DNA of 40,178 nt. Origin: Desulfobacteraceae bacterium. GTDB taxonomy: Bacteria > Desulfobacterota > Desulfobacteria > Desulfobacterales > JALSRD01. Position numbers and translations under genes: made by a program. The notes under the pieces are model-generated. The model worked only from the letters and a program-made list of their open reading frames with translations. It was not told where the DNA came from and ran no database searches. Shown one piece after another: positions 8,057-16,920 of the stretch (positions are counted from its first letter, which is position 1; the number at the start of each line of letters is the position of its first letter). The stretch lies in contig JAMOVG010000212.1 of assembly GCA_027061725.1 (NCBI GenBank), positions 1 through 40,178 of the forward strand, given 5' to 3'.

Positions 8057-8404
8057 ATGGCCGCTGATCAGCACGCAAAACCCGTTGTTCCCGACAAGCT
8101 GTATTTCAAGATTGGGGAGGTCAGCCGGATTACGGGACTGCCGGCTTACGTGCTGCGTTTCTGGGAAACCGAGTTCAAGGGGATCCACCCCAAGCGCACC
8201 TCCACCGGGCAGCGCATGTACCGCAAGAGCGACGTCGAACTCATCCTGGACATCAAGCACCTGCTGCACGAAAAGAAATTCACCATCCGCGGTGCCAAGC
8301 AGTACCTCAGGGACCGTCGCAAAGCATCCCAGGCACCCCCGGAAACGCTGACCCTGAACGAGATCCGCTCCGAGCTTCAGCAGATCCGGGAACTGCTGTC
8401 CTGA
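8057..8404 (+). CDS. MerR-family transcriptional regulator
   Basis: A 115-residue DNA-binding protein with a MerR winged-helix domain: YFKIGEVSRITGLPAYVLRFWETEF (helix-turn-helix), then the wing segment HPKRTSTGQRMYRKSDVELI and a helix IKHLLHEKKFTIRGAKQYL. The remainder, rich in E, L and R, is a short dimerisation coil; there is no Cys-rich or drug-binding effector domain, so no metal or drug specificity is implied. Small MerR-like genes are common directly after pheT/ihfA in proteobacteria and deltaproteobacteria; their target is generally unknown. Shine-Dalgarno is poor, so the start is the least certain part of the call. Confidence 0.88.
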   Translation: MAADQHAKPVVPDKLYFKIGEVSRITGLPAYVLRFWETEFKGIHPKRTSTGQRMYRKSDVELILDIKHLLHEKKFTIRGAKQYLRDRRKASQAPPETLTLNEIRSELQQIRELLS

Positions 8405-8532
8405 CCCTGCCTTCCGTCCCGCGAGGGGCCCGTGCCGGGGCGCAGGCCCCGATCGGGTTCCCCTGCAGAGGCTTCGCGCACGGCCCGCCGGGACCGCATC
8501 GCGCATTTTTCACAAAAGCATGACAAAATATA

Positions 8533-8559
8533 TTGACAGGCGGCCTCTTTTGCTTTAAT
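8533..8559 (+). promoter_or_regulatory. Promoter of the tRNA-Gly gene
   Basis: A perfect TTGACA at 8533-8538 is followed by TTTAAT (8554-8559, 5/6 match) with 15-base spacing; a less good -10, TAATTA, gives 17. The tRNA starts at 8575, about nine bases after the predicted start site, as expected for a stable-RNA promoter. Confidence 0.65.
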
Positions 8560-8574
8560 TAGTAAGATTGGTGA

Positions 8575-8650
8575 GCGGGCATAGCTCAGCTGGTAGAGTA
8601 CAAGCTTCCCAAGCTTGGTGTCGCGAGTTCGAATCTCGTTGCCCGCTCCA
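8575..8650 (+). tRNA. tRNA-Gly (anticodon CCC)
   Basis: A 76-base cloverleaf: acceptor GCGGGCA/TGCCCGC, D-stem GCTC/GAGT, anticodon stem CAAGC/GCTTG with the 7-base loop TTCCCAA (anticodon CCC, reading GGG), five-base variable region, T-stem GCGAG/CTCGT with loop TTCGAAT, discriminator T and an encoded CCA end (8648-8650). It stands alone upstream of rimP-nusA-infB, with its own promoter and terminator. Confidence 0.95.
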
Positions 8651-8656
8651 CCACTT

Positions 8657-8680
8657 CGAAAGTCCGCCCTTTCGTTTTTT
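8657..8680 (+). terminator. Rho-independent terminator after tRNA-Gly
   Basis: CGAAAG (8657-8662) and CTTTCG (8669-8674) form a perfect 6-bp stem around TCCGCC, directly followed by six T residues (8675-8680). It would release the tRNA precursor seven bases after the CCA end. Confidence 0.75.
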
Positions 8681-8812
8681 GGGTTGTACTGGTGGATTAC
8701 ACGAAAGTTGTGGTTGCGGGTGAGTTTTTCCTTCTGTACTTTAACGGAAAGCGTGTAACGTGAACAGTTAACTTTTTCCGCTTCACGGGACAAAGACCAC
8801 AAGAATGAGAGG

Positions 8813-8837
8813 AAACGGGCATTTTGCCCGTTTTTTT
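8813..8837 (+). terminator. Second terminator, upstream of rimP
   Basis: AAACGGGCA (8813-8821) pairs with TGCCCGTTT (8825-8833) around a three-base loop, and the T-run continues to 8837, a near-ideal Rho-independent terminator. It lies only 24 bases before the likely rimP start and so would act on transcripts entering the nusA operon, as an attenuator if the operon promoter lies upstream. Confidence 0.7.
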
Positions 8838-8861
8838 GTTATCCGACGGTCGGGAAACGGT

Positions 8862-9404
8862 GTGAAACGCAGACAGGGCCAAAAAGCCGGCGGCGGCGCG
8901 ACCGTCACCGAAAAACAGATCGCGGCCTTCGTGGAAACGGCCCGTTCACTGGGAAACGCCCTGTGCGAGGCCGAGGGAGTGGAACTGGTGCACGTGGAGT
9001 ACCAGCGCGAACCGGTGGGAAGGGTTCTGCGCCTGTATATCGACAAGCCGGGGGGGGTCACCCTGGACGACTGCGTGGCGGTCAGCCGCCAGATGGGCGA
9101 CCTGCTGGACATCCACCTGGATGTCGAGGTATCCTACCGGCTGGAAGTGTCATCGCCCGGCGAACAGCGGCCCCTGGGCCGGCGGGAGGATTTCACGCGC
9201 TTCGCCGGCAGACGGGTTGAGATCAGGGTCCGGCAGCCCGTCGGCAACCGCCGGAAGTTCAAAGGGACTCTGCTCGGCATGGACGGAGAAACCGTCAACA
9301 TGCTGGTGGACGGCAGCCCGGTCGCCATCCCCTTCGGGGAAATCAAGCGGGCGCGCCTGGGAAAACAAACGGAGAATAATAGGGATGTTCATCACAGACA
9401 TTAA
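8862..9404 (+). CDS. rimP: Ribosome maturation factor RimP
   Basis: About 180 residues; RimP assists maturation of the 30S subunit. The N-terminal alpha/beta domain (ALCEAEGVELVHVEYQREPVGRVLRLYIDKPGGVTLDDCVAVSRQMGDLLD) and the SYRLEVSSPGEQRPLGRREDF motif are diagnostic; an SH3-like C-terminal domain follows. The open frame extends back to an ATG at 8805, but that would place the 8813-8837 terminator inside the coding sequence, so the GTG at 8862 is preferred. The Shine-Dalgarno is weak. The gene overlaps nusA by 20 bases in the classical rimP-nusA-infB order. Confidence 0.93.
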   Translation: MKRRQGQKAGGGATVTEKQIAAFVETARSLGNALCEAEGVELVHVEYQREPVGRVLRLYIDKPGGVTLDDCVAVSRQMGDLLDIHLDVEVSYRLEVSSPGEQRPLGRREDFTRFAGRRVEIRVRQPVGNRRKFKGTLLGMDGETVNMLVDGSPVAIPFGEIKRARLGKQTENNRDVHHRH

Positions 9405-10998
9405 ACGCGTTGTCGACCAGATCAGTCGTGACAAGGGCATCGACCGGGACGTACTTATCAGCGCCCTGGAAGAGGCGGTGAAATCGGCGGCCAAGAAGAA
9501 ATTCGGCAGCAAGATCGACATCGAGACCCAGTACAACGAGCGCACCGGGGAGATCGAGGTCTTCCAGTTTAAGGAGGTCACCGAAACGGTGACCGATCCG
9601 GAGATCGAGATCAGCCTCGAAGAGGGGCGCCGTCTGGACCCGGGATGCGAGATCGGCGACAGCCTGGGCACCAAAATGGACACCACCACCTTCGGTCGCA
9701 TCGCGGCCCAGTCCGCCAAGCAGGTGATCATCCAGAAGATGAAGGACGCCGAGCGCGACGCGGTCTATGCCAGCTTCATCGACCGCAAGGGCGAAATCAT
9801 CAACGGCATCGTGCAGCGTTTCGACCGCGGCGACATCATCGTCAACCTGGGCCCCACCGAGGGCATCGTGCCGGTGCGCGAACAGGTTCCCCGGGAAAAC
9901 TACCGCCGGGGCGACCGCATCAGGGCGCTGATCCTCGACATTCTCTACGAAACCCGCGGGCCGCAGATCGTGCTGTCCCGCACGCACCCCGACTTCATGG
10001 TGAACCTCTTCAAGACCGAGGTGCCGGAGATCAGCGAGGGCATCGTAACCATCATGGGCGCCGCCCGCGAACCCGGTGTGCGCGCCAAGATCGCCGTCTC
10101 CTCCAACGACTCGGACATCGACCCCGTGGGCGCCTGCGTGGGCATGAAGGGCTCGCGCGTCCAGAACGTGGTCCAGGAACTCAAGGGCGAGAAGATCGAC
10201 ATCATACCCTGGCACGTTGACCCGGCCAAGTTCGTGTGCAACGCCCTGGCCCCGGCCGAGATATCGCGGGTCATCATCGACGAGGAGAACAAGTCCATGG
10301 AGGTCATCGTGCCCGATGAGTTCCTGTCCATCGCCATCGGCAAACGTGGACAGAACGTGCGCCTGGCCTCGAAGCTGACCGGCTGGCACCTGGACGTCAA
10401 GAGCGAATCGCGCTACAGCGAGGATATGCAGAGCGGCTACGACTCGTTGGTGGCCATGGAGGGCATGACCGTCAGCCTGGCCGACGCCCTTTATGAAAGC
10501 GGCCTCTACTCGGCCGAAGAGGTCAGCCGCGCCTCGGTGGACGACCTGATGCAGATCCGCGGCATCGATGAAGAGACTGCGCTGCAGCTCATCGAGGCCG
10601 CCGAAAGGCAGCTGGCCGTCCAGGCCGCCGAGGCCGAACGCGAAGCCCTCGAGCTGGCCGCACGGGAAGCCGAAGAGGCCGAAGCCGCGGCAGCCGGGGA
10701 ATCCGCCGAGGCGGGGTCCGAAGAGGCCCAGGCAGCGGCCGGGGAAGAGACGCCGGACGAAGCCGAAGGGGACCAGGAAGCGGATCCGCCTGCCGCAGAG
10801 GACACCGCAGATGAGCCGGCCGGCGAAACGCCGCAGCAAGCGCCGACGGAAGACGCCGAAACCGCTGACGCGGCCGAAGCGCAGGCGACGGACGAGGGGG
10901 CCGAACCGGCGCCGGACGAGTCCCAGGAGCCGGCACCGTCACCGGCCGACGAGGAAAACAAGACGGATACCGCCCGGGACGTGGCGTCGTCCGAGTAA
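9385..10998 (+). CDS. nusA: Transcription termination/antitermination factor NusA
   Basis: A 537-residue NusA, which binds RNA polymerase and modulates pausing, termination and antitermination. Order: N-terminal RNAP-binding domain (about 1-125), S1 domain (about 135-200, with [21 protein letters not shown]), KH1 and KH2 (about 225-345, including [13 protein letters not shown] and [11 protein letters not shown]), then a single helix-hairpin-helix unit (about 370-405). Residues 409-537 form an extreme Ala/Glu/Asp/Pro low-complexity acidic tail not found in E. coli NusA. The ATG at 9385 gives the standard [14 protein letters not shown] start. No ylxR gene follows; infB comes next after 68 bases. 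Confidence 0.97.
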   Translation: MFITDIKRVVDQISRDKGIDRDVLISALEEAVKSAAKKKFGSKIDIETQYNERTGEIEVFQFKEVTETVTDPEIEISLEEGRRLDPGCEIGDSLGTKMDTTTFGRIAAQSAKQVIIQKMKDAERDAVYASFIDRKGEIINGIVQRFDRGDIIVNLGPTEGIVPVREQVPRENYRRGDRIRALILDILYETRGPQIVLSRTHPDFMVNLFKTEVPEISEGIVTIMGAAREPGVRAKIAVSSNDSDIDPVGACVGMKGSRVQNVVQELKGEKIDIIPWHVDPAKFVCNALAPAEISRVIIDEENKSMEVIVPDEFLSIAIGKRGQNVRLASKLTGWHLDVKSESRYSEDMQSGYDSLVAMEGMTVSLADALYESGLYSAEEVSRASVDDLMQIRGIDEETALQLIEAAERQLAVQAAEAEREALELAAREAEEAEAAAAGESAEAGSEEAQAAAGEETPDEAEGDQEADPPAAEDTADEPAGETPQQAPTEDAETADAAEAQATDEGAEPAPDESQEPAPSPADEENKTDTARDVASSE

Positions 10999-11066
10999 GA
11001 CGGGATGAACGGCCGGGCAGCTTCCGGCGGAAAGACCGTTTCTAAATGCAGAAGCAAGGGGGATGA

Positions 11067-13859
11067 ATGGCAAAGATCAGGATATATGAACTTGCCAGAG
11101 ATTTTAACATGACCAACAAGGCGCTGCTGGAGAAAATCCGGGATCTCGACCTGCCGGTCAAGAGCCACATGAGCTCTCTGGACGAGGATGCCGTCGCCAA
11201 GATCAAGGCCCATATTTTCGGTGCCAAGGGCGAACAGGTCGAGGAAACCCGGGTGAAGCCGACGGTCATCCGTCGGCGCAGGAGGGTGGTCAGCAAGGAA
11301 CCGGAGGCACCGCCCGCGGACGAGGCGCCGGCCGAGGAAGCCGCGGCCGAAGCCCCCGCGGAAGAAACCGCCGTGGAGACGCAGCCGCCTGCCGCCGAGA
11401 CGGCCGAAGCGGAGGCCGCGGCCCCGGAAGAATCCCCCGCAACCGAGGAAGCGGCCGCCGAGCCGCCGGCCAAGGTCGTGAGAAAGCGGAAAGAGGCCGC
11501 CAGGATCATCAAGAAACCAGAGGCCCCCAAAGCGCCGGATCCGGAAGCGCCGCCCGCACCCGAAACCCCGGCAGAGGAGGCCGCGCCCGAAGCCCCCGTG
11601 GAGAAGGCGCCCGAGGCCCCCCAAGCCGAGGCCGCGCCGGCCGAAGAAAAGCCCGCCGGAGAAAAGCCCACCGAGGAGAAAACCGCCGAAAAGCCGGCCG
11701 AGGAGGCGCCGAAGGCCGAAAAAGCGCCCGAAGCCGAAAAGCCGGCCGAACCGGTAGTCAAGCCCATGGCCCGCATCAAGAAGCGGCTGGCCAAAAAGGA
11801 AACGCCGGCCAAGATCATCAAGCTGGGCCCGCCGCCGGAACTGCGTCGCGAGAGACCCGCCGCCACCGGCGTGCAGGGACCGCCAGCGGGAACCGGGGAC
11901 CGGGATGCCGGAAAGAAGGGCCGCAAGAAGGACAAGGATCGCAAGTTCTTCAAAAAGAAGATCTCCTTCCGCCGCAAAGCGGTGGTGGAAGGCGCCGACC
12001 TTTACAGCGGCGGCGGCCGCGGCCGCCGGGGCCGCAAGGGTGCCAAGGGCAAGGCCGCCTCGGCCACGGCCCAGAAGACCCAGATCACCACGGCCAAGGC
12101 CATCAAGCGCCGCATCAAGATTGACGAGACCATCGTGCTCTCAGATCTGGCCAAGCGCATGGGCATCAAGTCCAACGAGCTGATCATGAAGCTCATGGGC
12201 ATGGGCGTGATGGCCACCGTCAATCAGACCATCGATTTTGACACCGCCGCACTGGTGGCAGCCGAGTTCAACTACGAGCTCGAAAAGGCCGTCTTCGAGG
12301 AAGAGGCCGTGCTCAAGGTCCAGGAAGACGAACCCGGCAAGCTGGTGGCCCGCCCGCCGGTGGTGACCGTCATGGGCCACGTCGACCACGGCAAGACCTC
12401 CCTGCTGGACGTCATCCGCAAGACCCGCGTCACCCAGAGCGAGGCCGGCGGCATCACCCAACACATCGGCGCCTACAAGGTCGAAACCGACAAGGGCCAA
12501 ATCGTGTTCCTGGACACCCCGGGCCACGAGGCCTTCACCTCCATGCGTGCCCGGGGCGCCAGCGTGACGGACATCGTGGTGCTGGTGGTGGCCGCCGACG
12601 ACGGCGTGATGCCCCAGACCGTGGAGGCCATCAACCACGCCCGGGCCGCCGAGGTGCCCATCATTGTGGCCATCAACAAGATCGACAAGGCCAACGCCGA
12701 CCCCGAGCGCGTGCAGCGTGAGCTGGCCGAAAACGGGCTGACGCCCGAAGACTGGGGCGGCGACACCATTTTCGTCAAGGTGTCCGCCAAGCAGAACCAG
12801 GGCATCGACGAACTGCTGGAGATGATCATGCTGCAGGCCGAAATCCTGGAGCTCAAGGCCAACCCCGACAAACTGGCCTTCGGCCACGTGGTGGAGGCCA
12901 AGCTGGACTCCGGGCGCGGCCCGGTGGCCACCGTGCTCATCCAGGAGGGCACCCTGCACACCGGTGAACCCGTGGTGTGCGGCGTACACTACGGCAAGGT
13001 GCGCTCACTGATCAACGACCGCGGCGAGCGCATCGATTCGGCCGGCCCGGCAACCCCGGTGGAGATCCTGGGCCTGTCGGGCGTACCCCAGGCCGGCGAC
13101 GAACTCGTCGCCCTCAAGGACGAGAAGGACGCCAAGCAGGTCTCCGAGCACCGCCTGCAGAAGCAGCGCGCCAAGGAGCTGGCCAAGACCAGCCGCATGA
13201 GCTTGGACAAGCTCTTTGAGAAGATGAGCGAGGGCGACGTCAAGGATCTCAACATCATCCTCAAGGCCGACGTGCACGGCTCCATTGAGGCGCTGCGCGA
13301 CTCGCTGACCAAGCTGTCCAACGAGGAGGTGCGCATTAACATCGTGCATGCCGCCACGGGCACCATCACCGAGTCAGACGTCGCGCTGGCCGCGGTGTCG
13401 GACGCCATCATCATCGGCTTCAACGTGCGGCCCTCGCCCAAGGTGCAGGCCCTGGCCAATGACGAGCAGATCGACATGCGCTACTACAACGTCATCTACA
13501 ACGTCATCAAGGACGTCAAGGACGCCATCGTGGGCATGATGTCCTCCACGTTCGAGGAGCAGGTGCTGGGGCAGGCCGAGGTGCGCGAGGTTTTCCACGT
13601 GCCCAAGGTGGGCGCCATCGCCGGATGCTACGTGACCGACGGCAAGATCGAACGTGGCCGCCAGGTGCGCCTGCTGCGCGACGGCGTGGTCAGCTACGAG
13701 GGCAAGATCGCCTCGCTGCGCCGCTTCAAGGACGATGTCAAGGAGGTCCAGAGCGGCTACGAGTGCGGCATCGGCATCGAGAATTACAACGACATCAAGG
13801 TAGGCGACATCATCGAGTGCTTCTACCTGGAAGAAATCAAGCCGGAACTCAGGGAGTGA
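11067..13859 (+). CDS. infB: Translation initiation factor IF-2
   Basis: A 930-residue GTPase that brings fMet-tRNA to the ribosome. Visible parts: N-terminal IF2_N domain (1-52, [21 protein letters not shown]), a roughly 240-residue Ala/Glu/Pro/Lys-rich linker, a basic patch ([22 protein letters not shown]), a second IF2_N-like domain (about 353-405), the GTPase domain starting at GHVDHGKTS (about residue 436) with DTPGHEAF and NKID, and C-terminal domains including the fMet-tRNA-binding barrel near the end. Start ATG 11067 follows a G-rich Shine-Dalgarno. Operon member between nusA and ylxP. Confidence 0.97.
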   Translation: MAKIRIYELARDFNMTNKALLEKIRDLDLPVKSHMSSLDEDAVAKIKAHIFGAKGEQVEETRVKPTVIRRRRRVVSKEPEAPPADEAPAEEAAAEAPAEETAVETQPPAAETAEAEAAAPEESPATEEAAAEPPAKVVRKRKEAARIIKKPEAPKAPDPEAPPAPETPAEEAAPEAPVEKAPEAPQAEAAPAEEKPAGEKPTEEKTAEKPAEEAPKAEKAPEAEKPAEPVVKPMARIKKRLAKKETPAKIIKLGPPPELRRERPAATGVQGPPAGTGDRDAGKKGRKKDKDRKFFKKKISFRRKAVVEGADLYSGGGRGRRGRKGAKGKAASATAQKTQITTAKAIKRRIKIDETIVLSDLAKRMGIKSNELIMKLMGMGVMATVNQTIDFDTAALVAAEFNYELEKAVFEEEAVLKVQEDEPGKLVARPPVVTVMGHVDHGKTSLLDVIRKTRVTQSEAGGITQHIGAYKVETDKGQIVFLDTPGHEAFTSMRARGASVTDIVVLVVAADDGVMPQTVEAINHARAAEVPIIVAINKIDKANADPERVQRELAENGLTPEDWGGDTIFVKVSAKQNQGIDELLEMIMLQAEILELKANPDKLAFGHVVEAKLDSGRGPVATVLIQEGTLHTGEPVVCGVHYGKVRSLINDRGERIDSAGPATPVEILGLSGVPQAGDELVALKDEKDAKQVSEHRLQKQRAKELAKTSRMSLDKLFEKMSEGDVKDLNIILKADVHGSIEALRDSLTKLSNEEVRINIVHAATGTITESDVALAAVSDAIIIGFNVRPSPKVQALANDEQIDMRYYNVIYNVIKDVKDAIVGMMSSTFEEQVLGQAEVREVFHVPKVGAIAGCYVTDGKIERGRQVRLLRDGVVSYEGKIASLRRFKDDVKEVQSGYECGIGIENYNDIKVGDIIECFYLEEIKPELRE

Positions 13860-13866
13860 GGCGCCT

Positions 13867-13900
13867 GTTCACCGGTCAGCGGTGAACGGGGCCGGCCCCG
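13867..13900 (+). repeat. Tandem palindromes between infB and ylxP
   Basis: GTTCACCG (13867-13874) and CGGTGAAC (13880-13887) form a perfect 8-bp stem with a 5-base loop; the self-complementary GGGGCCGGCCCC follows at once. No T-run is present, so this is more likely an mRNA stability or processing element than a terminator. Confidence 0.5.
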
Positions 13901-13921
13901 ACAACGGGAGTGGAACACGAC

Positions 13922-14209
13922 ATGGTGGTAGGCATCGGCATTTTGACCTTCAGGCTGCACGACTGCCGCTCGCTCAAGGGAAAGCGCCGCGTGGTCAAGG
14001 CCCTGATCGCCCTGATCCGCAACCACTTCAACGCCTCGGTGGCCGAAGTGGGCGACAACGACGTTCACCAGCGTATCCAGGTGGGATTCTCGCTGGTGGG
14101 CAACGACGGCGGCGTGGTGAACTCCAAGATGGACAAGCTGCTGAACCTGGCCGACGACTTCGCCGAGGCGGAGATCATCGACAGTGAAATGGAACTGATG
14201 CATTTATGA
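13922..14209 (+). CDS. ylxP: DUF503 family protein YlxP
   Basis: A 95-residue DUF503 protein, small alpha/beta fold, regularly found between infB and rbfA; assumed to assist ribosome or RNA metabolism, but not biochemically defined. The opening MVVGIGILTFRLHDCRSLKGKRRVVKALI and the central VAEVGDNDVHQRIQVGFSLVGND match the family. The ATG at 13922 is chosen over an in-frame GTG at 13910 because family members begin at this residue and GGGAG lies at a suitable distance. Its stop overlaps the rbfA start (ATGA), a sign of coupling. Confidence 0.9.
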   Translation: MVVGIGILTFRLHDCRSLKGKRRVVKALIALIRNHFNASVAEVGDNDVHQRIQVGFSLVGNDGGVVNSKMDKLLNLADDFAEAEIIDSEMELMHL

Positions 14210-14586
14210 AACCTTTTGCCCGATCAGATCGGGTCGGCGGACAGATCCAGAAACTCATCTCGGAGCTGCTGCAGAAGACCCTCAACGACCCGCGGCTGGA
14301 AATGGCCACCATCACCACCGTGCGCCTGACATCCGACCTGCGGATGGCCCGGGTCTATTTCACGGTGACCGGCGGCCTGGAAAACCGCGACGAGGCCGCC
14401 CGCGGGTTCCGCTGCGCCACGGGCTACATCAAGCGCAGCCTTGCCCCCCGGCTGGGACTGCGGTATATGCCGGATCTTAAATTTTTCTACGACGAGACCT
14501 TCGAATACGGAACGCACATCAACCAGGTACTGAAATCGCTGAACATAGACGATGAAATCGACCCTGATGCACCTGAAGTCGTGTAG
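14206..14586 (+). CDS. rbfA: Ribosome-binding factor A
   Basis: A 126-residue RbfA, a late 30S maturation factor with a KH-like fold. Recognisable by RVGGQIQKLISELLQKTLNDPRL, the TTVRLTSDLRMARVYFTV strand pair, and LGLRYMPDLKFFYDETFEYGTHINQVLKSL near the end. The ATG overlaps the ylxP stop; the downstream nrnA start lies 35 bases inside this gene, so the three are tightly coupled. Length typical of the family. Confidence 0.95.
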   Translation: MKPFARSDRVGGQIQKLISELLQKTLNDPRLEMATITTVRLTSDLRMARVYFTVTGGLENRDEAARGFRCATGYIKRSLAPRLGLRYMPDLKFFYDETFEYGTHINQVLKSLNIDDEIDPDAPEVV

Positions 14587-15526
14587 GCGCGCACTGGTGG
14601 CCTCGCATGTCAACCCCGACGGAGACGCCATCGGCTCTCTGATCGCCATGGGCTTGGCCCTGAAGTCTTTGGGCAAAGAGGTCACCATGTACAACGAAAG
14701 CGCGATCCCGGCGGTCTACCAGTTCCTGCCGGCCATCGACCGCATCGTCAGCCGGGTGGCGGATTTTTCGGCCTACGACACGGCCGTGATCCTCGACTGC
14801 GGCAACCTGGATCGCGTCGGCGAGGCCGGCTCCGCCATCGGGGCCATCGGGACAGTGGTCAACATCGACCACCACGTTACCAACAACGGTTTCGGAGACC
14901 TGCAGTACGTCGACACCGAGGCCTGCGCCAGCGCCGAACTCGTCTATCGGCTGATCCATGAGCTGGGCGTGACCATCAGCGAGGCCATGGCCTGGTCCCT
15001 GTATACCGGCATCCTGACGGATACCGGTTCGTTTCGCTTCTCCAACACCAACCGGGCCGCCTTCGCCATCAGCGAAGAGATGCTGACCATCGGGGTGGAT
15101 CCCTGGATGGTGGCCCAGTACGTCTACGGCACCTATTCGCTGGGACGCATCAAGCTGCTCAACCTGGCGCTGGACACTATCGAGCTGGCCCACGACGGCA
15201 AGGTGTCGCTGATGACCGTGACCCGCAAAATGCTGGAGAAAACCGGAACCCGCCCGGAAGACGCCGACGGCATGATCAACTACGCCCGCGGCATCGAGGA
15301 CGTACGCCTGGCGGTGCTCATCCAGCAGAACGGAAACGGTGGGCCCGCCGCCAACGGCAACGGCCCCTATCATGTCAGCCTGCGCTCCGACGGCTCGGTG
15401 GACGCCGCGGCTATCGCCGCGGCCTTCGGCGGCGGCGGCCACGCCAGCGCCGCCGGTTTCAACGTGGAGGCCGTGAGCCTGGCCGAACTCAAGGCCAGGA
15501 TTCTGGAGCTGGCCACGGATCTTTGA
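14552..15526 (+). CDS. nrnA: DHH/DHHA1 phosphoesterase, NrnA-type oligoribonuclease/pAp phosphatase
   Basis: A 324-residue DHH-family phosphoesterase that degrades nanoRNAs and may dephosphorylate pAp. Active-site motifs are all present: SHVNPDGDAIGS (H19, D23, D25), LDCGNLDRVG, the DHH triplet at 106-108 (NIDHHVTN), and LTDTGSFRFSNT; the DHHA1 domain ends with GGGGHASAAGF. Location between rbfA and truB is standard outside enterobacteria. The ATG at 14552 overlaps rbfA by 35 bases; a slightly later internal methionine (residue 6) is possible. A short gap leads to truB. Confidence 0.93.
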   Translation: MKSTLMHLKSCRRALVASHVNPDGDAIGSLIAMGLALKSLGKEVTMYNESAIPAVYQFLPAIDRIVSRVADFSAYDTAVILDCGNLDRVGEAGSAIGAIGTVVNIDHHVTNNGFGDLQYVDTEACASAELVYRLIHELGVTISEAMAWSLYTGILTDTGSFRFSNTNRAAFAISEEMLTIGVDPWMVAQYVYGTYSLGRIKLLNLALDTIELAHDGKVSLMTVTRKMLEKTGTRPEDADGMINYARGIEDVRLAVLIQQNGNGGPAANGNGPYHVSLRSDGSVDAAAIAAAFGGGGHASAAGFNVEAVSLAELKARILELATDL

Positions 15527-15537
15527 TATTTTGATGT

Positions 15538-16464
15538 ATGGGTGACAACAGGCCAGACGGTTTCCTGATCGTCGACAAACCCGCCGGTATCAGTTCGGCC
15601 GGCGTGGTGGCGGCCGTCAAGCGCACGACAGGCGTCCGCAAGGCCGGTCACACCGGCACACTGGACCCTTTCGCCACCGGGGTCCTGGTGTGCTGCCTGA
15701 ACCGGGCCGCGCGGCTGTCGCGCTTCTTCTTGGACGGCAGCAAACGCTACGACGCCGAAATCCGCCTGGGAACCGAAACCGACACCCAGGACCTCACCGG
15801 CCGGGTTACGGCCGAGATGCCCTGGGACGGCGTGAACGAAGCGCAGATCCGGGCCTGTGCGGCGCGCTTCGAGGGCTGGATCGAGCAACTGCCGCCGGTC
15901 TACTCGGCACTCAAGCACCGCGGAAAACCGCTTTACCGGCTGGCCCGCGAGGGCGTTGCTGTGCAGAAGCCGCCGCGGCGCATCCGGATCTACGCCATCC
16001 GCATCGTACAGATCGACCTGCCGCGCATCCGCATGCAGGTGCACTGCTCGGCAGGCACCTACATCCGGACCCTGGCCGCCGACATGGCCCGTGCCCTGGG
16101 CACCTGCGGGCACCTGTCCGCGCTGCGGCGCACGGCCAGCAGCCACTTCGATCTGTCCATGGCGGTGGCGCTGGACGACCTGCCGGAGCTGGTGCGCGAG
16201 GGTGCGCTGGAGCGGCACGTGATTTCCATGGCCGAGGCCCTGCGGGATTTTCCGTCGGCCGGGGCCGACGCGCCGCTGGCGGAAAAAATCCGCCACGGCC
16301 GGCCTGTTTACGAAAAAGACCTGGCAATCGCTGGTATCGACACCGGCCGCCGGTCCCACCCTTACATCAAGGTTGTCGATCGCAGCAGCGGTGACCTGCT
16401 GGCGGTGCTGGAAACGCCGGCAAGGGGCAAACCCTACGGTTATTGTTGCGTTTTCGCCGGTTAA
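15538..16464 (+). CDS. truB: tRNA pseudouridine(55) synthase TruB
   Basis: A 308-residue TruB, which isomerises U55 in the T-loop of tRNAs. Key motifs: DKPAGISS at the N-terminus, KAGHTGTLDPFATGVL with catalytic D43, the YDAEIRLGTETDTQDLTG strand segment, PPVYSALKHRGKPLYRLAREG, and the SAGTYIRTLAADMARALG segment that grips tRNA. The C-terminal PUA-like portion is short. Start ATG at 15538, 11 bases after the nrnA stop; rpsO follows after a 93-base leader. Confidence 0.96.
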   Translation: MGDNRPDGFLIVDKPAGISSAGVVAAVKRTTGVRKAGHTGTLDPFATGVLVCCLNRAARLSRFFLDGSKRYDAEIRLGTETDTQDLTGRVTAEMPWDGVNEAQIRACAARFEGWIEQLPPVYSALKHRGKPLYRLAREGVAVQKPPRRIRIYAIRIVQIDLPRIRMQVHCSAGTYIRTLAADMARALGTCGHLSALRRTASSHFDLSMAVALDDLPELVREGALERHVISMAEALRDFPSAGADAPLAEKIRHGRPVYEKDLAIAGIDTGRRSHPYIKVVDRSSGDLLAVLETPARGKPYGYCCVFAG

Positions 16465-16557
16465 GCCATAGACTCGACCGGAAACGCCGCCGCCGCGGCT
16501 GCGGAAACGGTTCCAGCAAGAGGACGCATCACACCGAATACAGGAGGCTTAGAGAAA

Positions 16558-16827
16558 TTGGTTTTTTCAACGGAAGACAAAAAGAAACTGATCGAAAAGT
16601 TCAGGCTGCACGAGAGCGATACGGGATCACCGGAAGTCCAGGTGGCCCTGCTGAGCCACCGGATCGCCTACCTGACCGAGCATCTCAAGGTGCACAAGAA
16701 GGACCACCACTCCCGCCGGGGGCTGCTGATCCTGGTCGGCCGTCGCCGACGCCTGCTGAACTACGTAAAAAACAAGGACGTAAAACGTTATCGTGCCATC
16801 ATCGAGGCACTGGGATTGAGAAGGTAA
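16558..16827 (+). CDS. rpsO: 30S ribosomal protein S15
   Basis: An 89-residue S15, exactly family length, with [56 protein letters not shown]. It nucleates the 16S rRNA central domain. The start codon is TTG at 16558, with a perfect AGGAGG upstream about ten bases away; no in-frame ATG gives a sensible N-terminus. In several bacteria S15 represses its own translation through the leader; a 93-base leader lies upstream here, but no known S15 motif is recognised by eye. pnp follows, as in E. coli. Confidence 0.96.
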   Translation: MVFSTEDKKKLIEKFRLHESDTGSPEVQVALLSHRIAYLTEHLKVHKKDHHSRRGLLILVGRRRRLLNYVKNKDVKRYRAIIEALGLRR

Positions 16828-16920
16828 GGACCTTTTCTCCCGCACTAACCGGATGGGCGCCGCCACGGGTGCGCGCTGCAGCCCGGTCGTTATTCATTAC
16901 CTCAGGAAGTTGATATTATT

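Noticed and set aside
8057-8404. Mercury- or metal-responsive MerR.
   Set aside because: No effector cysteines; the protein has only the DNA-binding part and a short coil.
8405-8530. GGGGCC...GGCCCC repeat after the merR-type gene as a terminator.
   Set aside because: The stem exists but no T-run follows; it may be chance in a very G+C-rich stretch.
8805-8861. An upstream ATG start for rimP.
   Set aside because: It would put a near-ideal Rho-independent terminator inside the coding sequence and adds non-conserved residues.
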